64,000 bases of DNA, from positions 1,130,501 through 1,194,500 of the forward strand of contig JACEVL010000019.1 of NCBI GenBank assembly GCA_020284085.1. The letters run 5' to 3'. This stretch comes from Aporrectodea caliginosa (lineage: Eukaryota > Annelida > Clitellata > Crassiclitellata > Lumbricidae). Position numbers and translations under genes: made by a program. Each line of letters starts with the position of its first letter. Position 1 is the stretch's first letter. Below the pieces are notes generated by a model. It made no database searches, was not told the origin of the DNA, and saw only the letters and a program-made list of their open reading frames with translations. This document shows positions 43,056-57,422 of this stretch, piece after piece.

Positions 43056-43640
43056 TTGAGCATGGGAACACTTACACAAGAGGAGAGACAGGCTCAATTC
43101 AGTTTCGACACGCATGCTAACAACATCATCATTAAGGCTATGCAGTCGATTTATGCCCTTCGCCCTCCAACTGAACGTTGGTTAATGGGCCAATCTCTGA
43201 GTGATACATGTTACAAATGCAACCATAGTGTCGCGGATGGTCTGTGCGGTCCCGGCGTCGTGGTGCTTCGTGGGGGAAGAGGGGCACAGGCAACTAAACG
43301 GCGACTGGTCCGGTCTAGATATCTACAGGAATCCTTCCAAAGTTTCAAGCAACTGTGCCAGAAAGCAGACTCCAACCTCTTTTCTACCATCATCAGCAAC
43401 CATGCACATGTATTGCATCAGCTACTGCCTCCCGTGAAAACTGTTTCATACTCGCTACGCCCAAGAACCCACAATAGAATCATACCTAAGGCAAACTCTC
43501 TATCTCGTAAAACATATGTCACACGGATGCTTTATACTTAAATTTATTCTTTTATCCATTTGATGAACTATGTACACCAAAATGCGGGGAGCAGTTGGTT
43601 TTCAATAAAGGAAATACTTACTAATTTACTTACTTACCTA
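43056..43640 (+). mobile_element. 5'-truncated LINE, 3' coding end
   Basis: A 161-codon frame (43056-43541) ends LLPPVKTVSYSLRPRTHNR to YVTRMLYT, then tgtacaccaaaatgcgg, aataaag and a TTAC tail. It is the same family as 22430-24807, 28028-28200, 34890-35010 and 61170-61385. Confidence 0.75.
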
Positions 43641-43800
43641 CTACACTAGTCCAGCATGAAAATACATTAAGAGAAAGGAATAAACTGGCTCCGTTGGAGT
43701 CCAAAATTGAAATAGAAATTAACATAAGATAATTATACAGACTTTGTGGGAGTTCTTCATGGAAAACACATCATTACAAAGAGGTATTCAATTCACTTAT
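43640..43800. repeat. Minisatellite upstream of protease D
   Basis: Units around ctggctccgttggagtcc and cagactttgtgggagttc with AACACA-type spacers. Confidence 0.6.
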
Positions 43801-44649
43801 CTTCATGTTCGCGTTTATGACTCCTCAGCAATCATTTATGTGCGCAGAGTTATTCTTCGGCCTGCACCAAGTCTCCATTAACAGACTATTGCTACACGAT
43901 CATGAATGCATGCAAACGTATTTTATGACTCAAATAGGCATTTTGCATACCTTCCACGAACGCTGAGCCGAATACAGCTCCCTTAGGCCTATTGGTGCAA
44001 TAACATAAATTCCGTCTTATACAATTATTGATTCACTTCCGCCCAAGGCATTCAGTTGTATTGATTATGAATTGCATTATAGGACTTTGCAGATATGGAT
44101 GCTTTTTATGAGCTACAAAAGTACACTTAATATTTGATAGAATTAATTATTCTTTAGCTTTTCATATTGTCCTGAGGTCTAAAAATCGATGATGTTCCAG
44201 TATATAATGACCTGACGTATCTAGCGACGACACACCGCCAGACGCTGTCAGTGAATCACACAATTCAAGAGAAATATAGTCTGGCAAATAGCATACAGAC
44301 TCAAGAACAGGTCTAGACAAGATCCGCTTATTAATTTGCAGCCTCGAAGAAAGCTTTCAAGCAAGTAAAAATGCAAGTAATATTCAGAAAATAGAAATTC
44401 TGTATGGTCTTTGTGATAATATGTAACGTAATGTCAATCGATGGTTTCTCGGATGTGAACAGGTCGCAACGTTCCAAAGTCAAGTCGAACACAGACGCAT
44501 GTGAAAGGCAAGAGAGTACACCATAGGTCTGCGCTGTTACATTGTCTCAAGGGAAGTAGAATTGCAAGACAGAAATTTGAACAGTTCATTACAAAAAGGA
44601 AGTAAGAAAAGTCTAAAATGGACAAACAGCAAGACGTCTGAATGCTGCG

Positions 44650-44655
44650 TATAAA
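44650..44655 (+). promoter_or_regulatory. Putative TATA box, protease D
   Basis: TATAAA in gctgcgtataaaattag, 169 bp before the ATG, conserved with A and C. Confidence 0.5.
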
Positions 44656-44818
44656 ATTAGAAGCAAGGAGTGAAGCTGACCAAAGAATCGATCTTCCTGA
44701 AGCAGATTGTCCAAAAAAAGTTTAAATTTGAAATTGCACTATTTATAACACAAAATCTATTTTTGCAATTGCGACTGTGTTATTCCTTTTATTGTGTTTT
44801 TTTTTTAGCCATTTGGCA

Positions 44819-47800
44819 ATGCAAGCCGTACACACTTCCGTCATTCTTGCCATTCTCTGCACCTCAATTGTATGTGCTGTTGAATTACAATCACCAAAAA
44901 CTACTGGTCGAAATTCAAAAACCAAAGTGAGTATGCAGATTGATATAGACTGCGATATAAGTAAATGTTAATTTATTCTTTCAGCGACTAAATTAAGGAC
45001 CTAGATTGACAATGATAGTGCTTTCTTTAAGCAATTATTCCTGTTGTTTTGATTTCAGGTACTATTGAATCCCTCTAAAGGTAAGCGATACAAAATGATA
45101 TTCTTAATTCTGAAACAACTTTAACAAATTACCATTGTCTAGCATATTTCTGGCATTCTATCAAGTATTTTTTATATGGATGTCTTGGCTCTAACAAAGA
45201 AAATTATTGTTTTTATATATATGATGTCGAGGATATCAATGGATCGTCTTTAGGGATCACTGCATGGGTCTCCTATTCATGCTTTTTGATGTTGTCGTCA
45301 ATTTAAATGCAAAGGTTTTAATTTCGTATATATATATATATATAATATAGCAAACTATACGACACAAGGAGCCACACCGACCATCAATCATAGAATGTCT
45401 CCACTATGTAGGGCGACCCGCCAATCCAAGAATGATGTAAACCCGAGTTCTGCGCATGTCAGTAGCCCTGTTACTAGTTGACCACACCGTCTATTTTTGG
45501 CATTTCATTTTGTCAATATGTAGAGTTTGTGCGATAATCCTGGCCCGTTCGGACTTTTCCTTTTGTGCCGGAATTATTTTTCGAATTTGTCGCGGATTTG
45601 CTTTGGTTGCCTTCTGGAATGGCTAGTCTACGGTTTGAGAGGGGACAGGTTTAGAGCTGACAAGTCCGGCATCAGACCATAAACAGGTCTGTTTACGCCG
45701 TCTTCTTCTGGAAACCTTGGACCCGATGGAGTAAGGACGAAACAAGCATCTGGAACAACACTGTCAAGTAGGCCTACTGAATTGAATATAGTCAACTATC
45801 TTGCATTCGGATGTTGAGAAATACCTGCCCTGACTTCTGGGCGCCGCATCGTTCTCCAACTGCGAGGGAGTTCTGGACGGTGAGACAACCGTGAGCCATC
45901 GGTGACATATTGCATTGCCTATCGCCGTTCCTCATCTTTGTTTCTACGTGCTCAGTAACCCTGATCTTGCTGTCTTCTCTCAACCGCGGAATCTGTTTAC
46001 GGAATCTGAATCCGTATGTTTGTGAGCCTACGTCTGGTGAATCTTTTGTTTATCTGAGCACTGTTTGCTAAATAATGAATTATTGTTCTTAATGACATTT
46101 GCCATCAATTAGGCTAGTGTACAGAGCGCCTTTGCTTGGGTTTCTGGAGAGACACTATTTAATGCCTTAGTAAAGTAATAAGTAAATAACTGAATATAGC
46201 TGCTCGTTGTACAATGTTTTGTATTTTTTATAACATCCAAAATTGTATCATCGCCACACAGAGTCTACTACGTGTAAATGAAGTACGGTGTTGTAGGAAC
46301 GCAATGCGGTACTTCGGCGACTGCACCTAATATAGGCCGAATAGTCGGAGGCGAAGAGGCCAAGCCCCATTCCTGGCCTTGGCAGGTTTTTATCGTCTGC
46401 CCATATATTCCGGGTGGCGCTTGGAAGGAAATTAAGATGGCATTCTGTGGTGGAAGTATCATCTCGGAGAAGTGGGTTATAACTGCTGCACACTGCTTGT
46501 AAGTCAACAATCACCCACATATGGTTTTCTTCTGTTCGTATATAAAGTATTGCCTCGTCGAATTTGTTTTAAAGGAATAAGATAGACTACATTACATTGA
46601 GTAATCGACATAAGAAACCATACATAAGATGAAAATATTATAATTATATTGTTAAACGGAACAGATCACTTGTACAACAGCAAAATCTTTCTTTGCGATG
46701 GAGATATACTAGTAGGCCTAATCTTATCTGATTCTGTTAGTGGACTATCAAGACAGAAGATGGTCTAGTAGTAGGCCTACAGTGTGGTCACCGAAAAGAA
46801 TTCACATTTTCTTTAACCCTCAGGCTACCGAGGTTTTTTGTAACATAATGATGCTTCATTTGTAACACTGGCTGACAAGGGGGTGGTTACCACCCCCCTG
46901 GATTTTGCGTTTGGTTTCACATATCATATATTGTAATACAGCAATGGATTCAACATTCATTTCTGAACAGAATGGTATATTTAGTTGTACATTATGTGAA
47001 GGAACCTCGAAATTACATAATTTTTCACAACGGAACCGATAATTAGCTATATTTTATATTATTACGAACATTTTTTACTTTTTGGATAAACAAATATAAG
47101 ATTATGTGTGTTTTTAAACTGATCTATGTATCCAAGAACATTTTAAAGTAACATAACGATGCTTCATTTGTAACAATAGGCTATAAACTAGTCCATAGTT
47201 GTAGTGAAATAGAAAGGCACGCAGCTATATCGGTTTACGTTGTGATGCTGCATTCAGCCATTATCAGACAGATATCGCGTATTATTATTTATTTTGATCA
47301 CTTCCAGTGTTCAAAAGACAAATAAATAAGCAAGCAAATGTAGCCCTGCATTCCCTCTACAGAATGGTATATTTGTTTCTCTTCCAGGAAGAACAATTAA
47401 TACGCTATAGTCGAAAAACTAAGGGGGTGGTATCCACCCCCTGGTACATGTACCTCGGGTATATCGGCTGTAACTTTTGAATGGCGTGAGATACCACCAT
47501 GATATTTACCTCAAAATGTGCCCCAGTTATTCTGCTATAGCTGCCTAATATGTAAAAATTATATTCCATATGAAAAAAATTTATGCCGAAAAACGTAGGG
47601 GTGGTGGTAAACCCCCCCCCCCGGGTAGCCCGAGGGTTAACGACATTTTTAAATTTCCATTAATTACAATGAATTCACGTCTGAGAACGACACAGGAAGA
47701 AAAGGTGGAAAGACTTCAGATACTACCAGAAACAGTATGCCTTTAGAATTGGTGATGAGCAAAAATACGTAGGCCTATAGGCCTATCGAATTTCAGAGAA

Positions 47801-49711
47801 TTACCAAAGTGTGTCTTAACAGCCACATCAAAATAGGCTACATAACTTTTTAAACCAATCTGTGCGAAATCGTGGGTCACTCTGACATAACAAAGTATGT
47901 TTATTCAAAGAAGACCCCGCCAGTGCTCTGGCAATCCGTCAAATGAGTAGGTCTCCAAGGTTCACAGTCAACTTGATTTCTTCTTATAGAGATCCAATCC
48001 CTGATGTCCGATGTAACTGTCAAGTATTAATCGGAAAACATGATCTTCAACGTAACGAGTCTACTCAAGTGGTCGCAAAAATTGCTGATTACTTCATTCA
48101 TGAGAAATACGATCGAGTCAAACCCGAAAACGGATATGACCTGGCGCTATTTAAATTAGCAAAACCCGTGAAGTTCACGGACGCCATCCAACCAATTTGT
48201 CTACCGTTTGGTCTTCCCGAACTGCCATACGAAAAAAGCTGCTACGCCACTGGATGGGGTCATACTAAATTTGGCAAGTAGTAATCATGAGTAGGTCCTA
48301 TGGAAAGTTATTAAATTTATGGCAAGTAATCGTAATCTCGAGATTTCTACAGCGCCCAGAAAAGCGAAGTCGCAGGAGCCACAGGCGCTCAGTCAAAACA
48401 AAATCAGTAGTAAAGTGGGATCAAGATTTCTTCCAGGTGAAATTCAGAGGTACGGCAGGCAGACTATTGGACGGACAGGGAGGGTGGTGGTTAAAAACAT
48501 ATCAGTTACTGTAATTGTCACTTCACAATCCGTGTTGCATATTTCACATCTTATGCTCCCCTCACATCTTATGCTCCCCTCAGATCAATCAAAGACATTG
48601 CCTGGACTGGCTAAGTAATTGTCTAAAATTCTCATATATATGTAGTCGAACACTTGCGGAACAATGTAGCTGGAGATGTGGTCCAATTTGGGTATCCGGC
48701 CTATGAGGCCGCAGAGCGTAGCATGATCAAGCAGCTCAGTCAGGCAGCCGGGAGGCCAGCATAGAGAGAGCGCAGAGCTCATATTAATATTATCATATAG
48801 TCGTTCGACATACTAGCAATTTGACTAATTCTTGCAACTATTCTTGAACAGGCAATGTCGTGCCGTCGGATAGACTAATGCAGCTGTCAATGACCGTGAA
48901 ATATCATAAGGATTGTCTTATTGATCGCGTTATTTGCGCCGTTGGGTGGGAAGGCAAGAAAGACGTTTGCCAAGGTGACTCTGGTGGCCGTTTGCATGCC
49001 AAGAACAAGACCGGAAGTGGTACTTGCGAGGAGTGACTTCGATGGGGGCAGAAAAGTGCGAATTATGGGGAGTTTTTACCAAGGTTACTACTTTTGAAAA
49101 GTGGATTAAGAATATTACTTCAAGTGAGTAAAATAGGATATTGTTGGACTTTTTTTTATCAATTTCTTCCTCTGAAGCACTAATACTAATGTTCACATAT
49201 ACATCGCAAACAATCAAAGACGAATCTGTTTTTTTCTCACATCAGCTGCAAATTATTAACAGCCCAACCCTTCCCAAAGATTATAGCAGGTTTGCGTAGA
49301 CCCTAAATGTTGATTATAACTAACTTAGGCTACTAGCTAACTAATTGATTGTCAACTGATTGTTCGCGGAGCCATTGATTGGTTGACTGTTTTCCTCTTC
49401 GCTTTGGGTCATAGTTTTAAATACAGTTGCATCAAGTAAAGCCATTTAACCGTGATGAAAGGCTGTTCAGCTGTTGATTTGCGGATGTCGTGTTAGTGGC
49501 TCAGCTAAAATATGATTCTCTTTCTTATGTGTGACACTTTAGTGACTGGAGACGTTAGGCCTACACGTCTTGCGATTACCGACCAACATAAGTTTAATTC
49601 ACCTGAAACGAATTTTATCTGTCTAAATTTAGTTTATATCGACTGTATGCACTTTATTTTATCATGATTGCGCAAGAAATGTGGAATTTATACTTTGTTG
49701 CAGGCATCTGA
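44819..49711 (+). pseudogene. S1-family serine protease, copy D, frameshifted after Ser195
   Basis: Exons: 44819-44926, 45059-45080, 46297-46498, 47990-48273, 48852-49123, 49704-49711. Signal peptide, TQCG propeptide Cys, GR/IVGG, ITAAHC, YDLAL and Asp189 (KKDVCQGDSGG) are intact, and splice sites including the GC donor of intron 4 are kept. At 48983-48990 the other copies read ggtgg(n)ccg but D reads ggtggccg. One base is lost directly after GDSGG, so translation leaves frame and stops within about 15 codons. Every later codon is preserved in the shifted frame, so the change is recent or a sequence error. The microexon also differs (VLLNPSK). If real, D lacks the end of the second beta-barrel and should be inactive. 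Confidence 0.8.
46817..47636. mobile_element. piggyBac-like MITE, 820 bp, in intron 3 of protease D
   Basis: Flanked by TTAA on both sides (46813-46816, 47637-47640). Ends ccctcaggctaccgagg and, inverted, ccctcgggctacccgg. Internal palindromes gggggtggttaccaccccc (near 46879) and gggggtggtatccaccccc (near 47424) repeat each other, with a similar G/C-run near the right end. No transposase frame. Paralogues B and A lack it at the matching attcacattttcttt site. Confidence 0.85.
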
Positions 49712-50234
49712 TCGTGAAAACTTCTCTGTGAAGTACGTGAGATGATAAGTCCTACCATTTTAAAGTCTGAAGCACTTACATAATTCGTCATGGACATTTC
49801 AGCAACTGAAGGCAAACGTTTCGATTTGATATACAAAAAGCTTCGGACAAAGTTTTTATAATTATAATGTTGTTAAGAGCAGGTCTGTCCATTGTTTGAA
49901 CGAAATATTATAACATCAGTGTAATAAAGTAACGATAGTGTCAATTATAGTCAGTGTGTTAATTTCTACTGTGATAAGATCGGTGACGAAAGTACGTTTT
50001 CGTTTTACAGATGCAGAACATAATTATTTAAAATGGTTTTCTTTTATTCGCAGTTAGGTTTATATCATTCGGGTCTAAACTTAACACTAATCTGCTAGAA
50101 CTTATCAACAGACTGTAAGCAGATTTCTATTTTCTCTGACCTATATTGAATTTCGACCAGGTTTTCCCGCCGATTATTAAGTTTTTATAACTAGCTCACT
50201 GGATACAACCATCTACGGATGCTTTGCATTATGC

Positions 50235-52640
50235 CATAAGGCATAAGAGATATAAAAGTCAATAGATTTATTTGGATTAGATTGGATTGGTTTGAATTAG
50301 ATTGGATTAGATTTATTTTACGCAAAGCTGCTTTGATGTGCGCCTTTTAATCTTGTTTAAATAAATATTCAATATTCGTTAAACGGAGATTATAATATTA
50401 ACGAAAATATGTCCTTTTTGACAAAAAATTCAATTGCAGTAGGCCCTAGCTTAACCAACGCAGAAACATCTGACCAATACTGAAGTGCTAAAAGACTTTG
50501 TTTATTTTCGATTTTATTGCATTTTCATAAAATTTTACTTGAAACTGCGAGTATGAATATTTATCCATAACAATTTTTTTTATTACAACAGCTCGCGCGC
50601 GCGCGCGTGTGTGTGAGTGTGTGTGTGTCTGCGTTTGTGTGTACAATTGCGCTGGAACAACACTTTAATACAAAAGAATATATATACAGGCTCCGTGTGA
50701 GTCTAGCATGGAAACAGGCATTCACTTCGCAGTAATCGTAATCGTAAATTTCAAAAGTGCCACTTGAAAGCTAAGGGCAAGGCATCATCTTATTCACGAG
50801 CGCTGCGTCGAGTCAGAGGGGTTACCTAGAGAGTTCCGGAGGTGATCGTTACAGAGCCGAAGTGCAGTGTAGTATGTGGCTCAGTTGGAGCACTTGAGAT
50901 GAATAGTGAAAAGACTGAGATAGGAAGATGATTGAGTAGAGCGGAGTGGCTGGATGGTGAAGTATTTCAGCTTCTCATCTTTGGTCATAAACGCTTGAAA
51001 CACATTATATTCCATCGAACGTTTGTCCTGTCAAAGTCAAATCGGGATCCCATGTTGTGAGTTTCTCTTGTTGGCAAGAATTTTGGTATGAAAGTATTGA
51101 ACCTATTCCAATTCATAGTATCATATGAATGAACTTCAGAATTGAATTTAAAATATTCATTTAAGAAAGTGGAATACGCATTTAATGTATCAATTTATGA
51201 ACAACACAACATTTTTATTTTACGTGATTCCGTTAACAGAATCATTTCATAGTTACAATATAATGAAGTGTCAGACGATTTTGCAGGTTGCGCACAATAC
51301 GATTTATAAAATTTTGAAGGATAGGGAGCAGATTTAGTTGAATAAGAGTACATTATAACTAAATACTTCAGACTTGGTCGCATTTTTAATGGCAAACGAG
51401 CATTTGCATGCGATGGGCAAGAAGGTTGTATACCTGAAATTACAAAAGGACTCTATTTTAAAAATTCATACAAATTTTCAATATTATCATTTTTATTATT
51501 AAATAATTAATATAATTATTTTACGCCCGAGTTAGGTATACACACGATCCATCAAGGCCTTAAATATATTAAGAGCAGTGATTATTATCATTATTATTAT
51601 CATCAATAATTCTGTACTGATATTTATAACGCCAGTAGTTTTATAACTGCCTGCTAATGCAACATGTAACTTGTTAGAGTTAGAACTAAGCTTGATAGTC
51701 ACAGGCAAAGTTAATGAAAATGACAATCGTAACACTATACCAATGGATTCCCATCCAGGATTCAGAATTTGTAGGAATTTATCTATGCGTTTGTGCGGTA
51801 GCCATTCTGACGACTTTTCTAGTTATGTGAGCACTACCTGCTAACTTATTAACTTCTTCTCCTAATGATACTTACGCTTGTTAGACTAATCGTACTGAGT
51901 ACCTCCGATTTATTTCTCTTGAAGCACATGCTTTTTTAGCACCTAATTACATTTAAAATTACCAATACTGATACTGATACTTATACTCATGGACCATGGT
52001 AGTGCTAGTATTACTATTCTAGTTCAAATAGTAGTGCTGATACTGATGCTGATGCCAATAGTAGTACTAGTATAAGTATCAACCCTAGTTCAATTAGTAG
52101 TGCTAATATTGAAACTGATACTTATGCTAATAGCAGTTCTAGTATTAGTATCAATTCTAGTTCAAATAGTAGTGCTAGTATACTGATACTGATTACTGAT
52201 ACTGATACTAATAGGCCTATTTAAACTTTCTTGAACTTCTATTGTGCTTCTTAAATCTTTAGTTAACTTCAGCGCCTGATGCAGTCAACTTGTGTTGGGA
52301 GAACTCATTGTATCATTGATGCCAGTTGTGAGGCCTCTTGTTGAAAAAGGAGTGCACTAAATGAGGTGCAACTGCAATCCTAATGATAAGAAGGAATTTA
52401 GAATTAATCATGCTGAATTAATGCAAATGCAATGAATGAAAACGAGAAACAAGGAAAACAATTTTTTTCAAAGACTGAACGATATTTATAGGGAATTAAG
52501 AAGACACTTAGAGGTTTCACTGTCAGCTGCAACACAGAAAATAGCAATATAGCCTATATTCAGAGAGCACACGCAGGTCGCAGTTACCCTAATTGAGACC
52601 TATTTCCAGACAGTTTATGCCCTTCAGGACATGCTACATT
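50235..52640. other. Gene-free spacer after the protease array
   Basis: Contains a (GC)n(GT)n run (50590-50640), family R copy (50720-51010), and AT-rich sequence with no supported exon. A GATACT/TAGTGCTA minisatellite begins near 51955. Confidence 0.6.
51955..52216. repeat. Minisatellite of actgatact / agtagtgcta units
   Basis: Higher-order units of roughly 90 bp, each made of actgatact, agtattagtatcaa and tagttcaaatagtagtgct pieces; about three units. Confidence 0.7.
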
Positions 52641-52760
52641 GGCGCTTTAGCTGATTACTTCGGCATTTCTCTTCTGCGAACGGGGTTCGAATCTCGGCGC
52701 CTGGCGCAAAATCTACAGTTTGTTATGGAGCCTTGCAACTCATAGAAGGAGTCTGTGTTG
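52640..52760 (+). repeat. tRNA-derived SINE head
   Basis: Contains an internal B-box-like gggttcgaatctcggcg preceded by gctttagctgattacttcgg, followed by SINE-type body. Not foldable as a full tRNA. Confidence 0.5.
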
Positions 52761-52909
52761 GACTGTCACTTCAATTTAGCTCAAAGATCCTTTTCCCAGT
52801 TAATGCACAAGAAACTGCTTCAGTTAACTTAAGACGCAACTTTTCGTGATCTGTTATATATCAATGTGCCAGTGCTTTTGAGAGGTATCTAAAAGGCCTT
52901 AAGTATCTG

Positions 52910-53250
52910 CTCAGACATACATGCATACGTATATAAATACATAAATACATGTACATCCACTCATATATACATAGACGCATACATACATATGTGCATACAC
53001 ACATACGTTCATGGATACATACATGCAAACATACATACATACAAACATACATGCAGGCACGCACTTATGCATACATAAATGCATGCAAACATATTTTCAT
53101 GCAATGTCATGTATGTATACATAAATGCACACGTCATACATTCATACATACACGCACACACATGCACACATAAATACATACATACATGTGCATGCATATG
53201 TATACATACACACCTGCATGCATGAATGCATGCATACATACATGCGAAGG
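52910..53250. repeat. Degenerate CATA/CATG microsatellite
   Basis: Imperfect catacata, catgcata and cacacatac units. It lies 150-490 bp beyond the 3' end of the receptor coding sequence. Confidence 0.85.
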
Positions 53251-53395
53251 TATATAGGCTAAGTTATAGGGCCTATTCATACAAACCCCAAGATTGTTTT
53301 TGCCTGAAGTACGTACGTCAACTCTTCAACTTACCCTATGTTACTGCTGACACATTCATTTATCTTTAACCGAGTTCATGACCTTCTCGCACTGA

Positions 53396-54024
53396 TTAGA
53401 AGTCTTTCGTCAGTGGCACAATTCCTAGAATGATAAAAGTTGACGCGAGGGTTCCGACCAGAAAGACCCAGAACAAGATCCGGTCGACAGCTACCGCCAT
53501 CTGTCGCCATTCGTACATAACCGCTCCCTCATTATCGTCCAGTTCGTACCTCTCGACGACCTTCTGCAACGCCCTCAGAATCTCCTGGTTACTAAACGCC
53601 ACCTGGCGTTGGATCGAGCTGGCCGGTCCCACCCTGGACGACGAAGGACGCTCTGCCGCCCTCGGAACGTCGGGGACCGGCTTCCGGTTGGCTTCGTCAG
53701 TTCCGCTTCCGTTGTCGAGCTCCTGTTTCAGTTCCTTGGCGAGGTTCTCCATCGTGATCTTGAGGGAGACGTTCTGGATGCACTGGCACTGCGGAGTGTC
53801 GCTGAAGTAGCCGTCGATGAGGAACTGGAACGAGTCCTCTGTTGTGTCAGAGGCCCCTCTGCGGAAGGTGAGGCCCTGCTGTACCTGGTTGTTGAGGCCC
53901 ATCAGGTGACGCAGCCAGCGAGGCACGACGTTTGAATGAGGACCTCGATAGTGCAGGTTCAGCACGAACACAGTCATGATGACAGATACGGACGTCAAGG
54001 CCATCACGATCGTCAGATATATAC
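53396..54024 (-). CDS. nAChR exon: M3, cytoplasmic loop, M4, stop
   Basis: Acceptor atacag; two bases complete Ser from the previous exon. Encodes M3 ([20 protein letters not shown]), NLHYRGP, a cytoplasmic loop with a QCQC motif and Ser-rich stretch, the pre-M4 helix ([12 protein letters not shown]) and M4. Confidence 0.92.
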
Positions 54025-57000
54025 CTGTATGAAGAGAAACACTCTGAATAATTATACAGGAAATGTAATAGGAATGAACGAAGCGAAACACAGTGCAATG
54101 AACCACCTTGAAAGCGCATGCAGCGTAACTTCTTCGTAATGTAATGTGATGTAATATAATACAGTATTGAACGATGTAACTAAGGGCAATGCAATTCATA
54201 TTATTCCCCAAACACAAACAAGTGTCATCGAATCGCACACGTAATCATAATCGTAATTAATTGTAAACTCCAAATTTCTAAAGCGCTAGTCTAAAACAGG
54301 GAGCCAGCGCATTAACGATCGTTGGGTGTGTCAGAGGAAGACCGTAGTCTGTTTGACAGAAACCAGAGAGAAGAGAGAGACACACAGACAGACGAACAGA
54401 CAGACAGACAGAGACAGAGACAGAGAAAGAGAGAGAAAGAGAAAGAGAAGAGCTAAGGCGAGTTTCACTGATGACGAGAAAGCTTGGAAGGCGGATCTCG
54501 ATAGTGCAGGTTCAGCACGAACTCAATGGATCAGAGTAGGCATTCTTGAAGAGGTGGGTCTTCATCTGGAAGTGGAAAACCTGCGGGGTTATAAGTAGAG
54601 AAGTAGAGTTAGATAACTCACTCAGCAGCGGAATGAACTCTGACGTTTCTGGCAGGTCCTCTCCGAGCCGAAGTAGGAATACGGAGAAGGAGAGAAGCAC
54701 GGTGATGCCCATCGTCACCTTCTCTCCTGATTCAGGTGGCAGACAGAAGACGAGTAAGGTAAGAGCGGACATCATGACACAAGGGAAGATGACGTTGTAC
54801 AGGTAGTAGATGAGGCGTCGACGGATGTGGATGATGAAGGTCACATCCGGAAACGGTTCCTTGCAGCACGGGTAGTAGACGACGTTACGTCGGACGTCGA
54901 CGCGGGTCAGTTCCCATTCGCCGTTCTGGACGTAGTTCGTCAGATCGACGAACGTTGACCGGTTGATCATGTCGACCTGAACTCCATCAACAATTAATTC
55001 CTCAACGTTTAACATAGCAAAACATGTTAACATCCATGAGAATACCGCTTTAATAGGCTGAAGACTAATGTAATGTAATAATAATGATAATATTTATTCT
55101 TTAATGAAGCGCCTGACAAACGCACTGCGCTGTAGGCTACATGTAAATGTTATGACGATTTAACAATTCACAAGAACACAAATTACAGAAGACATAAATC
55201 AACAAAGTTGCAGGCATACAAGGCGCCAGCTCATTGTACTTTTTCTGCCATCTAGGGAATGAAGGCATGAGCTAATCCCAAGAGGCCTTACGGGAATCGA
55301 ACCGGGTCCGTGAGCAAGAATGTTATCCATTATACTACCCCCCACCTCCAATAATGTGATTGAGCACTGAAATAGCGCATCTTCAAGGTATCTACTCAGA
55401 GGCACTCTCTCCTCTTGCCTGTATGATGTTAAATGTCATTACGAACGAATATATTACATCAGTTAGTGTTAGCAAAACAATGCACAGCATAGTTTATCAG
55501 TTTACTTTGTACGATGAGATTCTAATCCCCGAGGCACAGATAAGAAGTTCGATCACTGTGTATATTTGAGGAATTTGTTATACATGTATATGTATGTATG
55601 TATGTATAATAAGTATCTATACACTTACATGTAATATAGCGCTTTTGTGTGTATCTGTATATTAACACAATTAATATAGCGCCTTTTAGGTACTTCATAA
55701 AAGCCTTGTGTACTGAAGGCTGTCCAAGTGATCTAAATAAGTACGTTTAGGATAGTTTCAAAATTTTAGCTGCACACAGCCAAATGAAACAGTATTTAAG
55801 TGCAATGGAAGACTGATCCAGAAAGAAATTCCAGTACATGAGCCTCGAGTTGAAGTGTGGACACGCGGTACCTGCTTATCTCCGCAGCTAGCACAGCACT
55901 ACGATCGCAGACTCGGTTGAATTGAGACAGGAATACAAAGCTACTTGATGTATGCTGGGTCAGTGCCAACAATTGAAGCGCATGCAGGCAAAATAATCTT
56001 ACGGGAAATTCGTTCCACAACAGGAAACCATGCTGTTTATCGTCTCTCGCATATTATTGTGACAATGGCGTATAATTCGGCTTGTTGGCTACAACATATA
56101 TACTGTGTGTATTTCTGCGTTTTCCTCTTTTCTTTTAGACTCGCCTGTTTATAGACCGAAGTAACTGATGTCTACCCACGATAGCTATCACTCAATGTCA
56201 ATAATTATTCTATCTGAGAATTTTGCGCAAGGCCATCAATTTGGGCTGACGTTAAAAAGTTAAAAAGTCAAATGGTGCTGCTGTTGCAATTGTCCTACCT
56301 GAAATCCATCGTAGGTCCAAGATCCGAATTTGAGAAGGCAGTGTTGATCGTCAAAGGGAAAGTATGTAACGTCCACCTTACAGGAGCTGTGCAGTTTACT
56401 CGGCACCGGCCAAAACACGTTGCCTTGGTAAGTGATCATCGCATTGGCTGGCATCATGCCATCAGTATACGCAGCTGCGCTATATTTTCAAATACACACA
56501 ATACACTATTATAAGTACAATTGCATTTGATATTGGCCTCCTTCCAGTGTTCAGAAGTGCACACGACCATACGACAGATTATCAATGGTATAGAGCAATT
56601 GTGAGTGAATTAAATTAAGGACTCGATCAATGCCCTTTCACAGTGACCTCCTGAGTAGAGACTCGAACCCCGTGCTCTCCGCGTTACTGGTCAAGCGCTC
56701 TATCCATTCGGTTATTGTGCACACCGGTTACCACACACAAATAACCGCGCCGTCATAATTATCGTCATCGTGATCAACATCGTTATCATCATCATCATTA
56801 TAAATAATCATCATCATAGATAGATAGGCATAATGTTCGTTATTGGAATGCTCATTGCGAACCACATTTTAGCGTACAGTATAGATAAATTGAACTTTAA
56901 TTTCAAGGAGCTCATAAAGATTGTTCTGACATTCCCAAATTTGTTTATATTATAAGTTTCTTTGTCTAGTTACTATTAAGAAATATTATTAAGAATATTA

Positions 57001-57379
57001 TCCTTGTCCCAATGACCCTGTTAACAAATAGGTTTACTGTGCTCAGTTATGTGTCGTATATCATCCTAATATTAAGAACGTTTTCCTGGTCAGACAATCG
57101 GCTGGTGGAATTACTCAGTTATGAGTACGAGGGCGCAAAAAGTGCTCCCCTTCGGGGGAGCAATTTTTGTGATATATGTCCCCAGTCTCTCTGTACTGCT
57201 AAAAATCGGCGGGAGTCTGCTTCATTGCATTGCTGCTAAAAGATTGGAGTATCAGAAAGGAGTGTTGTCCTCTGATTAGTCGTCGTAGGACCACCTCTAG
57301 GCCCCTCTCTCTGTCTGTCTGTCTGACTCTCCATCTCTCCCTCTCTACTTCTTTCCCTCTCCTCCCTCCCTCCCCTCCT

Positions 57380-57422
<43 letters not shown>

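Noticed and set aside
53430..53935. Plus-strand frames of 126 and 108 codons
   Set aside because: Antisense shadows of the GC-rich last nAChR exon.
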